Shown piece by piece: positions 42,988 through 49,837 of a stretch of DNA of 49,837 bases. This stretch comes from Urinicoccus timonensis (GTDB lineage Bacteria; Bacillota; Clostridia; Tissierellales; Peptoniphilaceae). Both the position numbers and the translations under genes were made by a program. Where the stretch lies: NCBI RefSeq assembly GCF_900232945.1, contig NZ_OCTU01000003.1, forward strand, positions 201,155-250,991. The letters run 5' to 3'. Each line of letters begins with the position of its first letter. Position 1 is the stretch's first letter. The notes beneath the pieces are model-generated. The model saw only the letters and a program-made list of their open reading frames with translations, had not been told where the DNA came from and did no database searches.

Positions 42988-44265
42988 ATGGAAATGGACA
43001 AAGCAACACAAGACTTATTAAAAGATTTAGATGAAATTGTATCTATAAATAGTGTATCCATAGAAACGGATGACCCCCAAGCCCCCTTTGGCAAGGGAGC
43101 TGCTGAGGCCCTGGAAAAAACCCTGGCCCTTTGCGAAAAATATGGGATGAAGGCAAAAAATTGTAACCACATGGTGGGCTATGCCGACTATGGGGACAAG
43201 GGGGACCTCATTGGCATCCTCTGCCACCTGGATGTGGTACCGGCAGGAGATGGCTGGTCTTCAGACCCCTTTAAGGTAACCATCAAGGGGGACAAGATCT
43301 ACGGTCGAGGGGTTACCGATGACAAGGGGCCGGCCATGGCTGCCATCCATGCCATGAAGGAGCTCATTGAAGAAAAAGTTCCCTTTAACCACCGGGTCCG
43401 CTTGATTTTCGGCCAAGCTGAAGAAACTGGAGCCTGGAAGGACATGGACTACTACCTGGCCCATGAAGACCATGTGGACTATGGTTTTACACCAGATGCA
43501 GAATTTCCTGCCATCTATTGTGAAAAAGGGATCGCTAATTTAAAGATTTCCTTTCCCAAGGACCAAACGGCCTTTGACAGCATCCAAGGGGGCAATGCCA
43601 CCAACATGGTGGCGGACTCCTGTGAGGCCCAGCTGAAAAACGGAAAGACCCTTAAGGCCCAAGGCAAGTCTGCCCACGGGTCCACCCCCTGGGATGGGGA
43701 CAATGCCATTGTCAAGCTCTTTAAGGAAGTGGAGGAAGAAGATTGCCTCTTAACTCGTTTCTTCCAAGACTGTGTCAAGGAAGAAAACAATGGAAAGAGC
43801 CTGGGAGGCTACTGGTCCGATGAGGAAAGTGGCGAAATTTCCTACAACTATGGGATTATTGAAAGCGACCAAGACCAAATCAGACTCTATGTGGATATCC
43901 GCTACCCCATTACAGGAAAAATCCAAGACATTATCCAAAATATAGAAAGAGTCTTGGAAGAAAAGGGCCTTGGGGCTATAAAAATTGACCTAATTCGGGA
44001 CGAAGCTTTTGTCCACTTGGACCAAGACGGTCCTGTTATGACCAAGCTTCTGGAAGCCTACCGGGAAAAAACAGGAGACCAATCTCCAGCCAAGGTCATT
44101 GGGGGAGGAACCTATGCCCGGGCCATGGACGGGATTGTGGCCTTTGGTCCCATGCTACCGGGCCGGGAAGCTACAGAGCACATGCCCGATGAAAGTATTC
44201 TTATTGAGGACCTGGTCCTGGCCAAGGAAATTTACAAGTCAGCCATTAAAAAACTCGTAGACTAA
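42988..44265 (+). CDS. pepV: M20 dipeptidase, PepV-like
   Basis: A 425-residue M20/M28-type metallopeptidase. Zinc ligands and catalytic residues are seen in CHLDVVPAG (His, with catalytic Asp), GVTDDKGP (bridging Asp), QAEETG (Glu pair), TPDAEFP and the late TEHMPDES His. The long lid domain is characteristic of PepV, which cleaves dipeptides after import. Start follows AAAGG; a second ATG two codons later is possible. Complements the Opp importer and M42 enzyme in peptide use. Confidence 0.88.
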   Translation: MEMDKATQDLLKDLDEIVSINSVSIETDDPQAPFGKGAAEALEKTLALCEKYGMKAKNCNHMVGYADYGDKGDLIGILCHLDVVPAGDGWSSDPFKVTIKGDKIYGRGVTDDKGPAMAAIHAMKELIEEKVPFNHRVRLIFGQAEETGAWKDMDYYLAHEDHVDYGFTPDAEFPAIYCEKGIANLKISFPKDQTAFDSIQGGNATNMVADSCEAQLKNGKTLKAQGKSAHGSTPWDGDNAIVKLFKEVEEEDCLLTRFFQDCVKEENNGKSLGGYWSDEESGEISYNYGIIESDQDQIRLYVDIRYPITGKIQDIIQNIERVLEEKGLGAIKIDLIRDEAFVHLDQDGPVMTKLLEAYREKTGDQSPAKVIGGGTYARAMDGIVAFGPMLPGREATEHMPDESILIEDLVLAKEIYKSAIKKLVD

Positions 44266-44328
44266 TGAGATGAAGGAAAGAGACAAGACAGGGACTCCTT
44301 GTCTTGTTTCTTTATAAGGAGAGGACCC

Positions 44329-45627
44329 ATGAACCCAATCCAAAACTACCTAGTAGAAAATTTTATTTTCCTAATTATCGTCTTTAGCACCTATTTTGTT
44401 GTTTCTGTCAAGTCTTCAGTGGACCGGGACATCAAAGAGGGGATGGCTATCAACATGACCCTGCTTCTTATCATTTCCATCAATGCCTTTTACCGGGACT
44501 ACTTAAATAGTCGGGGGATTTCTTCCGGGGCCTGGGTCCTAGCCAGCTTTTTCTTCTATAGCTTAAGGCCCCTGCCCATGGCGGCCATGATTAGGATGGT
44601 GGACAAGAAAAAAGCGGTCAATTACATTCCTGCCTGGATAAATGCCCTGGTCTACCTGGCTTGTTTTTCTGGGGTCTTGGAAGAAAACCTGGGAATAGGT
44701 CAAGACCTGGTGGATTTTTTTATCCAATACACCTATATGATTACAGAATGGGCCTATTGGATTATCTTCCTCTTTGTCTTAAATATGAAATTATACAAGG
44801 AATCCAATAAAAATCCCCTGGGGGCTTTTTGCTTTATTTCCGTTTTAATGACGGCCAATATTTTGGATTCTGCAGGGATTCGTCCTGGAATTTTGGTCAA
44901 GACCTATGCCATTAGTTTTTTGCTCTATTATCTTATGATTCACGTCTACATCTCCCAACAAGTCAATAGGGAAAAGGACATCAAGCTTAGGGAACAGAGG
45001 TTGTCCATGATGCTGTCTCAAATCCAACCCCACTTTTTGTACAATACCCTCAATACCATTACAGCCCTTTGCCGGACCGACCCCAAATTGGCGGAGGAAA
45101 CTACTGTTAAGTTTTCCAAATACCTAAGAGAAAATATGTACGGGGTAGACTCTAGGGAAGTTCACCCCTTTAGCCAGGAGTTAGACCATATCAAGATCTA
45201 CCTGGATATTGAAAAACTCAGGTTTGGATCCCGATTAAACATTGTCTATGACATCCAATCTACAGACTTTGACGTTCCTGTTTTGACCCTACAACCCATT
45301 GTGGAAAATGCAGTTAAGCATGGGATTTGCAAAAGACTGGAAGGTGGGACGGTGGAAATTAAGAGCCAGAAGATTGGCCGGGACCACCTTATCACCATTA
45401 CAGATGATGGAGAGGGTTTTGACCCCGAAAGGGTCCACCTGGATGGGAAAAAACACATAGGGATTGCCAATGCCTATGAAAGGTTAAAAAATACTGCTAA
45501 GGCCCAAATGGACATTGAGTCCATGCCAGGCTTCGGCACCAAGGTCAAGATTCTTATTCCTGGAGAAAGAGAAAAGATACAGAGATTGGAGGGAGATCGC
45601 CGTGAAATACATAGTATTGGACGATGA
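44329..45627 (+). CDS. Sensor histidine kinase, LytS/YehU type
   Basis: A 432-residue kinase with six or seven N-terminal membrane segments (about 5-215), a short coiled linker, and a His_kinase domain with phospho-acceptor in QIQPHFLYNTLN, N box QPIVENAVKHG and G box DDGEGFD. No PAS or GAF domain is evident, so the ligand is probably sensed by the membrane region. ATG 44329 follows AAGGAGAGG; a longer upstream frame lacks a site. It overlaps the regulator gene by 26 bases. Confidence 0.9.
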   Translation: MNPIQNYLVENFIFLIIVFSTYFVVSVKSSVDRDIKEGMAINMTLLLIISINAFYRDYLNSRGISSGAWVLASFFFYSLRPLPMAAMIRMVDKKKAVNYIPAWINALVYLACFSGVLEENLGIGQDLVDFFIQYTYMITEWAYWIIFLFVLNMKLYKESNKNPLGAFCFISVLMTANILDSAGIRPGILVKTYAISFLLYYLMIHVYISQQVNREKDIKLREQRLSMMLSQIQPHFLYNTLNTITALCRTDPKLAEETTVKFSKYLRENMYGVDSREVHPFSQELDHIKIYLDIEKLRFGSRLNIVYDIQSTDFDVPVLTLQPIVENAVKHGICKRLEGGTVEIKSQKIGRDHLITITDDGEGFDPERVHLDGKKHIGIANAYERLKNTAKAQMDIESMPGFGTKVKILIPGEREKIQRLEGDRREIHSIGR

Positions 45628-46402
45628 GCCATTGGCTGCCAACTATCTAGCCGACCTCATTAGGGAAAATGACCCAAAAGCACAAGTAACAGTGGAAACC
45701 AACCCCTTGAAGGGTCTGGACCTGGCCAAGAGGGAAGAATTTCATGTCTACTTTATTGATATCCAAATGCCCGGCCTAAATGGGGTGGACTTTGCCAAGG
45801 AGCTGAAAAAAATCTATCCCAGAAGTAACTTTATCTTTGTTACAGGCTATGACGACTATATGAAAAATGCCTTTGCCCTGGATGCCAGCGACTATCTTAT
45901 GAAGCCGGCCAGTTCTGACCAGGTAGGCCATGCCATTAAAAATTTGAGATACCAGCCAGAAGAAGGAGGAGAAGCTCTGGAAAAACGAGTTAAGATCACT
46001 TGTTTTGGAAATTTTGACATCCTGGTTGACGGAAGGCCGGTGAAGTTCAAATTTGATAAGACTAAGGAACTTTTGGCCTTCCTGGTCCATCGACGAGGGG
46101 CCCGGACCAGCAACCGGGAAATTATGGCCAATCTTTGGGAGGACGAAGGCCATGATTCCTATTTCCGCATGCTGAAAAAAGACCTGAGAGACTGCCTCCA
46201 GGACCTGGCCTGCCAAGACCTAATCTACACAGAAAGGGGCTATATGAGCCTGGCCCAGCCAGACTGGATCCAGTGTGACTATTTTACCTGGCTTCAGGAT
46301 AAAGAAGCAGGGGCAGACCTCTACCATGGAGAGTACATGGCCCAATACTCCTGGGCAGAAGAAGTGAACTCACTTTTAGAACAGGAAAAATATTATTTTT
46401 AA
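45602..46402 (+). CDS. Response regulator with SARP-like output domain
   Basis: A 266-residue regulator. Receiver domain 1-120 with Asp53 as phospho-acceptor (FIDIQMPG), Thr81 and Lys101 (LMKPA). The output half opens with ITCFGNFDILVDGRPVKF, a winged-helix Trans_reg_C/SARP-type DNA-binding domain, and ends with a BTAD-like helical part (YHGEYMAQYSWAE). This differs from the LytTR output that usually accompanies LytS-type kinases. GTG 45602 after GGAGGGAGA is chosen because it gives the receiver N-terminus MKYIVLDDEP. Confidence 0.9.
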   Translation: MKYIVLDDEPLAANYLADLIRENDPKAQVTVETNPLKGLDLAKREEFHVYFIDIQMPGLNGVDFAKELKKIYPRSNFIFVTGYDDYMKNAFALDASDYLMKPASSDQVGHAIKNLRYQPEEGGEALEKRVKITCFGNFDILVDGRPVKFKFDKTKELLAFLVHRRGARTSNREIMANLWEDEGHDSYFRMLKKDLRDCLQDLACQDLIYTERGYMSLAQPDWIQCDYFTWLQDKEAGADLYHGEYMAQYSWAEEVNSLLEQEKYYF

Positions 46403-46416
46403 AATTCCTGGTCATA

Positions 46417-46454
46417 TTGACACTTCATTGACAAGCAGTCTGCTAGACTATCCT
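46417..46454 (+). promoter_or_regulatory. Candidate promoter/operator region of nhaC
   Basis: Two TTGACA boxes 11 bases apart (46417-46422, 46428-46433) and a perfect small dyad AGTCT-GCT-AGACT (46437-46449); a poor -10 TATCCT follows. The dyad or the repeated box could be a site for the response regulator encoded just upstream. Confidence 0.4.
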
Positions 46455-46490
46455 TAAAGTAGTAAAAAAATAATTTAAGGAGGAAACAGC

Positions 46491-48011
46491 ATGAACGAAA
46501 ATGCAAAAGTAGCTAGGCTGCCAAATAAACTTGAAGCCTTAATACCCATTATCTTTTTATTGGCCGTTATGATCTCCAACTATGTCTTTGGTTGGGGCCA
46601 AGACCCCCACATCCCAGTAACCCTGTCTTGTGGAGTTGCCATGATTATTGGACGGATATGTGGCTATACATATAAGGACATGTTGGCTGCAGGTCTAGAA
46701 GCGGTCAACCAATCTCTAGAAGCCATTATCATCATCCTACTGGTTGGTTGCCTCATTGGATCTTTCACCGCTTGTGGAACCATCCCCGCTGTTGTCTACT
46801 ACGGCTTGAAACTCTTATCTCCAGGAATCTTCCTACCCTTTATCACCTTGATGTGTGCCGTTGTAGGGATTGCCCTGGGTTCAGCCTGGACAGTATCTGC
46901 CACCCTGGGGATTGCCTTTATGGCCATTGGAAAAACCATGGGCTTAAACCCAGCCCTTATTGCCGGAGCCATCTTGTCCGGAGCCTGCTGTGGAGATAAA
47001 TTTTCTCCCCTATCAGACTCTACCAACCTGGCAGCCGGGGCCTCCCAAACAGGTCTTTTTGACCACGTTGGAGCCATGGTAACCACAACCTTCCCAAGTT
47101 TAGTTATTGCCATTATCATCTATGCCTTCTTCTCATTCTCCAGTGTCAATAGCTATGACCCTACCTTGGCTGATAATCTTTCTGCAGAAATTGTAAACCA
47201 CTATAACTACATGAGCCCCTTGCTCTTAATCCCCATCTTAATGATCATCATCGTTGCCGTTATTAAGATGCCAGCTATCCCATCCATTGTCCTCTTGTCT
47301 TTGGTAGGTTGTATCTTTGCAGCCGTCCTTCAAGGGGCCGGAATTGCCGATTGTATCCGAATGCTCCACTATGGTTATTCTGCTGAATCCCAAAATGAAC
47401 TTTTCTACACCCTGGTCAACCGCGGGGGAATGGACAGCATGCTTTGGACCAACAACCTGGTTATTGTAGCTGTAGCCTTTGGTGGAATCCTACAAAAAAT
47501 TGGGGCCATTGAATCCATCCTGGGTCACCTGATCAACAAGGTCAAGACCCCCTTCCAATTGGTTTTTGTTACCCTTATAACTTCCATCTTCTGTATTACC
47601 ACCATGTGTGACCAATACCTTGGTTTAATTATCCCATCCTCTATGTACAAGGATAATTATGACCAAATGGGCCTGGGCCGGAACATGTTGTCCAGAACCT
47701 TGGAAGACGGTGGAACCCTCTGGTCACCCCTAGTACCCTGGTCCTCTTGCGGATCCTACCATACATCCGTTCTAGGAGTACCAACCCTGTCCTACCTGCC
47801 CTATTGTTTTATGAACCTCATCAACCCAATCTTTGCCTTAGTTACTGCAAGTTGGGGAGGAAATATCCTCTTTGCAGATGGGTCTAGAACGACCTTCTAT
47901 GGAAAATTGAAAAAGGGCCGGGGACCTGCAGGAGCGCCAGAAGAAGCGCATGAAATTGCCATGAAGGCCTTGATTGAAAAGAGAAAAGCAGGAATCTATA
48001 AGAGTCTTTAA
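46491..48011 (+). CDS. nhaC: NhaC-family Na+/H+ antiporter
   Basis: A 506-residue polytopic antiporter of the NhaC/YuiF superfamily with about twelve membrane segments. Family features include GSAWTVSATLGIAFM, GACCGDKFSPLSDSTNLAA and a late TLWSPLVPWSSCG. Members exchange Na+ for H+, and some carry organic or amino acids. TAAGGAGG precedes the ATG. It lies 88 bases after the two-component pair, suggesting control by it. No terminator follows, so the next small gene may be cotranscribed. Confidence 0.88.
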   Translation: MNENAKVARLPNKLEALIPIIFLLAVMISNYVFGWGQDPHIPVTLSCGVAMIIGRICGYTYKDMLAAGLEAVNQSLEAIIIILLVGCLIGSFTACGTIPAVVYYGLKLLSPGIFLPFITLMCAVVGIALGSAWTVSATLGIAFMAIGKTMGLNPALIAGAILSGACCGDKFSPLSDSTNLAAGASQTGLFDHVGAMVTTTFPSLVIAIIIYAFFSFSSVNSYDPTLADNLSAEIVNHYNYMSPLLLIPILMIIIVAVIKMPAIPSIVLLSLVGCIFAAVLQGAGIADCIRMLHYGYSAESQNELFYTLVNRGGMDSMLWTNNLVIVAVAFGGILQKIGAIESILGHLINKVKTPFQLVFVTLITSIFCITTMCDQYLGLIIPSSMYKDNYDQMGLGRNMLSRTLEDGGTLWSPLVPWSSCGSYHTSVLGVPTLSYLPYCFMNLINPIFALVTASWGGNILFADGSRTTFYGKLKKGRGPAGAPEEAHEIAMKALIEKRKAGIYKSL

Positions 48012-48034
48012 GAAAAATAAAGTGAGTGAAAGCG

Positions 48035-48451
48035 ATGAAATACTATGGAATTCTACCAGAGCGAAAGCTTTGGGTTAAAATAGCAGCCCTTTTATTAGGC
48101 ATCTTATCCATTTACCAGGCCTTGGCCCATCAAAATTGGTTTTATGTCCCCTTTGGTTTAGTGATTATTCTTGCCAGCTTTTCTGAGAGAAAGCAAGTGG
48201 TATCAGACCAGGGAGTGGATATCGAGTACAAGGTCTTGGGGCATTGCTTTCATAACCTTTGGACTTATGAAGAAATTCAAGCCGTCCACAAGGACAGCTT
48301 AAAGTCGGCGCCCCGGGTGGAATTCCACTTTAACAAGGGGGCCATCAACCGACGCTTTATCTTTAGTCCGGAAGATGCCCGGGCCATTGAAGACCTATTC
48401 CGTGAGAAAAAGCCCAAGATAAAAATTTTAGAGGTAAACCATGGAAATTAA
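48035..48451 (+). CDS. Small membrane protein, PH-like, unknown function
   Basis: A 138-residue protein with two hydrophobic segments (about 15-30 and 35-50) followed by a soluble strand-rich part with the motif YEEIQAVHKDS and a terminal helix of charged residues. The layout resembles small bacterial PH-domain (YcxB/YdbT-like) proteins, but no diagnostic motif is seen. ATG 48035 is preferred over GTG 48026 by weak spacing to GTGAG. Likely cotranscribed with nhaC. Confidence 0.55.
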   Translation: MKYYGILPERKLWVKIAALLLGILSIYQALAHQNWFYVPFGLVIILASFSERKQVVSDQGVDIEYKVLGHCFHNLWTYEEIQAVHKDSLKSAPRVEFHFNKGAINRRFIFSPEDARAIEDLFREKKPKIKILEVNHGN

Positions 48452-48462
48452 ATAACTTTCCC

Positions 48463-48518
48463 TCATAGGAGGCTGGAAGCTTGGAAGAATCTCCAAGAGT
48501 CCAGCCTCCTATTTTATG
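48463..48518 (+). terminator. Terminator after the small membrane protein
   Basis: ATAGGAGGCTGGA pairs with TCCAGCCTCCTAT, enclosing a second stem CTTGGA/TCCAAG, then TTTTAT. Confidence 0.85.
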
Positions 48519-48550
48519 GAGGGGACTTTGATTCTAATTCTCAAAACATC

Positions 48551-48579
48551 TTGACAAGGCTAAGGAAATTTGCTATTCT
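48551..48579 (+). promoter_or_regulatory. Promoter of the FMN riboswitch/ribU
   Basis: TTGACA (48551-48556), 17-base spacer, TATTCT (48574-48579). Confidence 0.7.
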
Positions 48580-48589
48580 ATAAACGAAG

Positions 48590-48735
48590 AGAATCTTCAG
48601 GGCGAGGTGTAATTCCTCACCGGTGGTTAGAGTCCACGAGTCGTAAGACTGAATCGGTGTAATTCCGATACCGACGGTATAGTCCGGATGAAAGAAGGAT
48701 CTTATAGCCCCGAAGTTGTGGGCATTTTTTTATGC
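48590..48735 (+). promoter_or_regulatory. FMN riboswitch (RFN element)
   Basis: The aptamer runs from about 48590 to 48702 with all conserved blocks: ATCTTCAGGGCGAGGTG, the AATTCCTCACCGGTGG helix, GAGTCCACGAG, ATCGGTGTAATTCCGATACCGAC, AGTCCGGATG and the closing GAAAGAAGGAT. It is followed by a short GCCC/GGGC hairpin with T7 (48707-48731), the expression platform. FMN binding is expected to end transcription before ribU. Confidence 0.97.
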
Positions 48736-48755
48736 CTAAATTTAAGGAGGTTACA

Positions 48756-49370
48756 ATGAATCAAGTAAACATCAAGTCGACAAAACCAAGAATGGCTACC
48801 AGAACCATGACCAAGGTCAGTGTCCTGTCAGTGATTGCCTTTATACTTATGTATGTAGATTTCCCCATTACCTTTTTGGCACCAGGTTTTATTAAAATGG
48901 ATATTTCAGATGCTCCAGCCCTCATTGGCGGCTTTGCCATGGGTCCCTTGGCTGGAATTTTCATAGAAGGAATCAAGGTTATTTTAGAGATGGTCTTTAA
49001 GGGGACCACCACTGGCGGGGTAGGGGAGTTATCCAACTTCCTAGTTGGTTGTGCCTTTGTCATTCCAACCAGTCTTATCTACCACCACCGTAAGTCCTAC
49101 CGGAGTGCCCTAATAGGTCTTGTAGTGGGGATCCTAGTTATGACTGCCTTTGCAACCATCAGCAATTATTTCTTTATCTTCCCCTTGTATTCTAAGTTCA
49201 TGCCCATGGATGCCATTATTGCAGCAGGAAGTGCTGTTAGCCATAAGGTTACAGACCTTTGGTCTCTTATGGTCTACTGTATGATTCCCTTTAATCTCTT
49301 TAAGGGAGCAGTGGCCAGCCTAGTGACCCTCCTTTTATACAAGAGAGTGTCCCCCATTCTCCACAAGTAA
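48756..49370 (+). CDS. ribU: Riboflavin transporter substrate-binding component RibU
   Basis: A 204-residue ECF S component with about six membrane segments. The N-terminal LSVIAFILMYVDFPI and KMDISDAPALIGGFAMGP segments are typical of RibU. S components dock on a shared EcfAA'T module, which must be encoded elsewhere. The upstream FMN riboswitch independently supports riboflavin as the substrate. The ATG follows AAGGAGG. Confidence 0.95.
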   Translation: MNQVNIKSTKPRMATRTMTKVSVLSVIAFILMYVDFPITFLAPGFIKMDISDAPALIGGFAMGPLAGIFIEGIKVILEMVFKGTTTGGVGELSNFLVGCAFVIPTSLIYHHRKSYRSALIGLVVGILVMTAFATISNYFFIFPLYSKFMPMDAIIAAGSAVSHKVTDLWSLMVYCMIPFNLFKGAVASLVTLLLYKRVSPILHK

Positions 49371-49380
49371 AGATTTTAAG

Positions 49381-49412
49381 AAGACCACCCTGGAAGAGGG
49401 TGGTTTTTTTAT
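49381..49412 (+). terminator. Terminator of ribU
   Basis: ACCACCCT-GGAAG-AGGGTGGT followed by T7. Confidence 0.85.
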
Positions 49413-49497
49413 TGTGACTTTAGTCAGTTGAGCACGCAACGCGTGCGAAACAAAAAACTACCCGCTATGCGGGTAGGAAACAAAAGGTTATACCAAA

Positions 49498-49555
49498 AAA
49501 TCACCTCAGCATTATAATAGAGTTGTTCAGACCTAAAATAATGAAGAGGTGACTT
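49498..49555 (+). promoter_or_regulatory. tnpA: Leader hairpin that masks the tnpA ribosome binding site
   Basis: AAATCACCTC (49498-49507) pairs with GAGGTGACTT (49546-49555) at 9 of 10 positions, and inside it ATTAT (49511-49515) pairs with ATAAT (49538-49542). The paired GAGGTGA is the ribosome binding site of tnpA. Sequestration of this kind is known to limit IS200 transposase synthesis. Confidence 0.7.
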
Positions 49556-49557
49556 AA

Positions 49558-49837
49558 ATGGCTCAAAAGGCAAATTCATTATCACACACAAAGTGGATGT
49601 GTAAATATCATATTGTCTTTACACCAAAGTATAGACGAAAAATAGTATTTAATCAATACCGAGATAGTTTGGGAGAAATATTTAGGACATTATGCAAATA
49701 CAAAGGAGTAGAAATAATAGAAGGACATTTAATGCCAGATCATGTGCATATGTTAGTTAGTATTCCCCCAAAAATATCAGTGTCAAGTTTCATGGGATAC
49801 TTGAAAGGAAAAAGTGCACTAATGATGTTTGACAAGC
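49558..49837 (+). CDS. tnpA: IS200-type Y1 transposase TnpA, 3' end outside window
   Basis: The first 93 residues of a TnpA that moves single-stranded DNA. It shows the family opening TKWMCKYHIVFTPKYRRK, and the HUH metal site in MPDHVHM (His62, His64). The catalytic tyrosine, normally near residue 125, lies past the window end. The start codon follows GAGGTGA, which is buried in a leader hairpin. Confidence 0.93.
   Translation, partial: MAQKANSLSHTKWMCKYHIVFTPKYRRKIVFNQYRDSLGEIFRTLCKYKGVEIIEGHLMPDHVHMLVSIPPKISVSSFMGYLKGKSALMMFDK

Larger units (their letters stand above)
49432..49837 (+). mobile_element. IS200/IS605-family element, left part; continues beyond window
   Basis: The tnpA gene and its upstream structures make up the left part of an IS200-like element. 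Two hairpins, GCACGC-AAC-GCGTGC (49432-49446) and CTACCCGC-TAT-GCGGGTAG (49458-49476), are each followed by GAAACAAAA, and could be subterminal recognition hairpins. The exact left cleavage site cannot be set without an empty-site comparison. Confidence 0.75.

Noticed and set aside
49432..49485. Two palindromes each followed by GAAACAAAA, recalling CRISPR repeats
   Set aside because: The stems differ in sequence, there are only two, and there are no spacers; they belong to the IS200 left end.

Overview
The window reads as the chromosome of a low- to mid-GC anaerobic Firmicute. The obg-yhbY-nadD-yqeK-LCP-rsfS cluster, a T-box, an FMN riboswitch, a 6S RNA, strong AGGAGG ribosome binding sites and frequent TTG/GTG starts all fit. 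A complete oligopeptide transporter, several peptidases and an NhaC antiporter suggest a peptide- and amino-acid-using clostridium-like organism, possibly Tissierellia/Peptoniphilaceae. That placement is inference; no rRNA is present to test it. Most genes are compact, GC-richer and in overlapping operons. Two AT-rich patches (1-900 and about 17,700-19,370) look foreign.

Layout. 1-2000: the end of an AT-rich FtsX-type ABC permease, a PAP2 phosphatase and a 5'-truncated NlpC/P60 remnant. 2045-3785: a T-box-controlled branched-chain amino acid carrier. 4004-8997: the obg/ribosome-assembly/NAD cluster, an LCP protein, rsfS, ridA and comEA. 9050-9260: 6S RNA, divergent from the pyrimidine operon pyrB-pyrI-pyrK-pyrD-carA-carB (9428-16630), which is followed by an M42 peptidase. 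17,690-19,370: AT-rich patch with a CPBP protease and a decayed XRE-type regulator. 19,386-22,754: a metallophosphoesterase and a convergent zinc-type znuA-znuC-znuB operon. 23,024-27,811: TIM-barrel protein, sfsA, acetyltransferase, cobB and cobQ. 27,955-33,580: oppA-B-C-D-F. 33,617-34,738: tRNA-Leu(CAA) behind a palindromic promoter, a CsoR-family regulator and thymidine kinase. 34,858-41,764: a DUF5693-like membrane protein, psuK-psuG, RodA and an L,D-transpeptidase. 42,028-48,451: a duplicated-domain lipoprotein, a PepV-like dipeptidase, a LytS-like kinase with a SARP-type response regulator, NhaC and a small membrane protein. 48,551-49,370: FMN riboswitch and ribU. The window ends inside an IS200-type tnpA.

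Most notable observation: the CarA homologue in the pyrimidine operon keeps its fold motifs and an intact CarB partner, but its glutamine amidotransferase active site is destroyed (nucleophile Cys to Gly, catalytic His to Gln, plus further pocket changes). This predicts a carbamoyl phosphate synthetase that uses free ammonia. Other points of interest are a 27-bp near-palindrome over the tRNA-Leu promoter just upstream of a CsoR-type gene; an inverted pair of related hairpins at the inner edges of the two AT-rich patches; and a tnpA leader that buries its own ribosome binding site.
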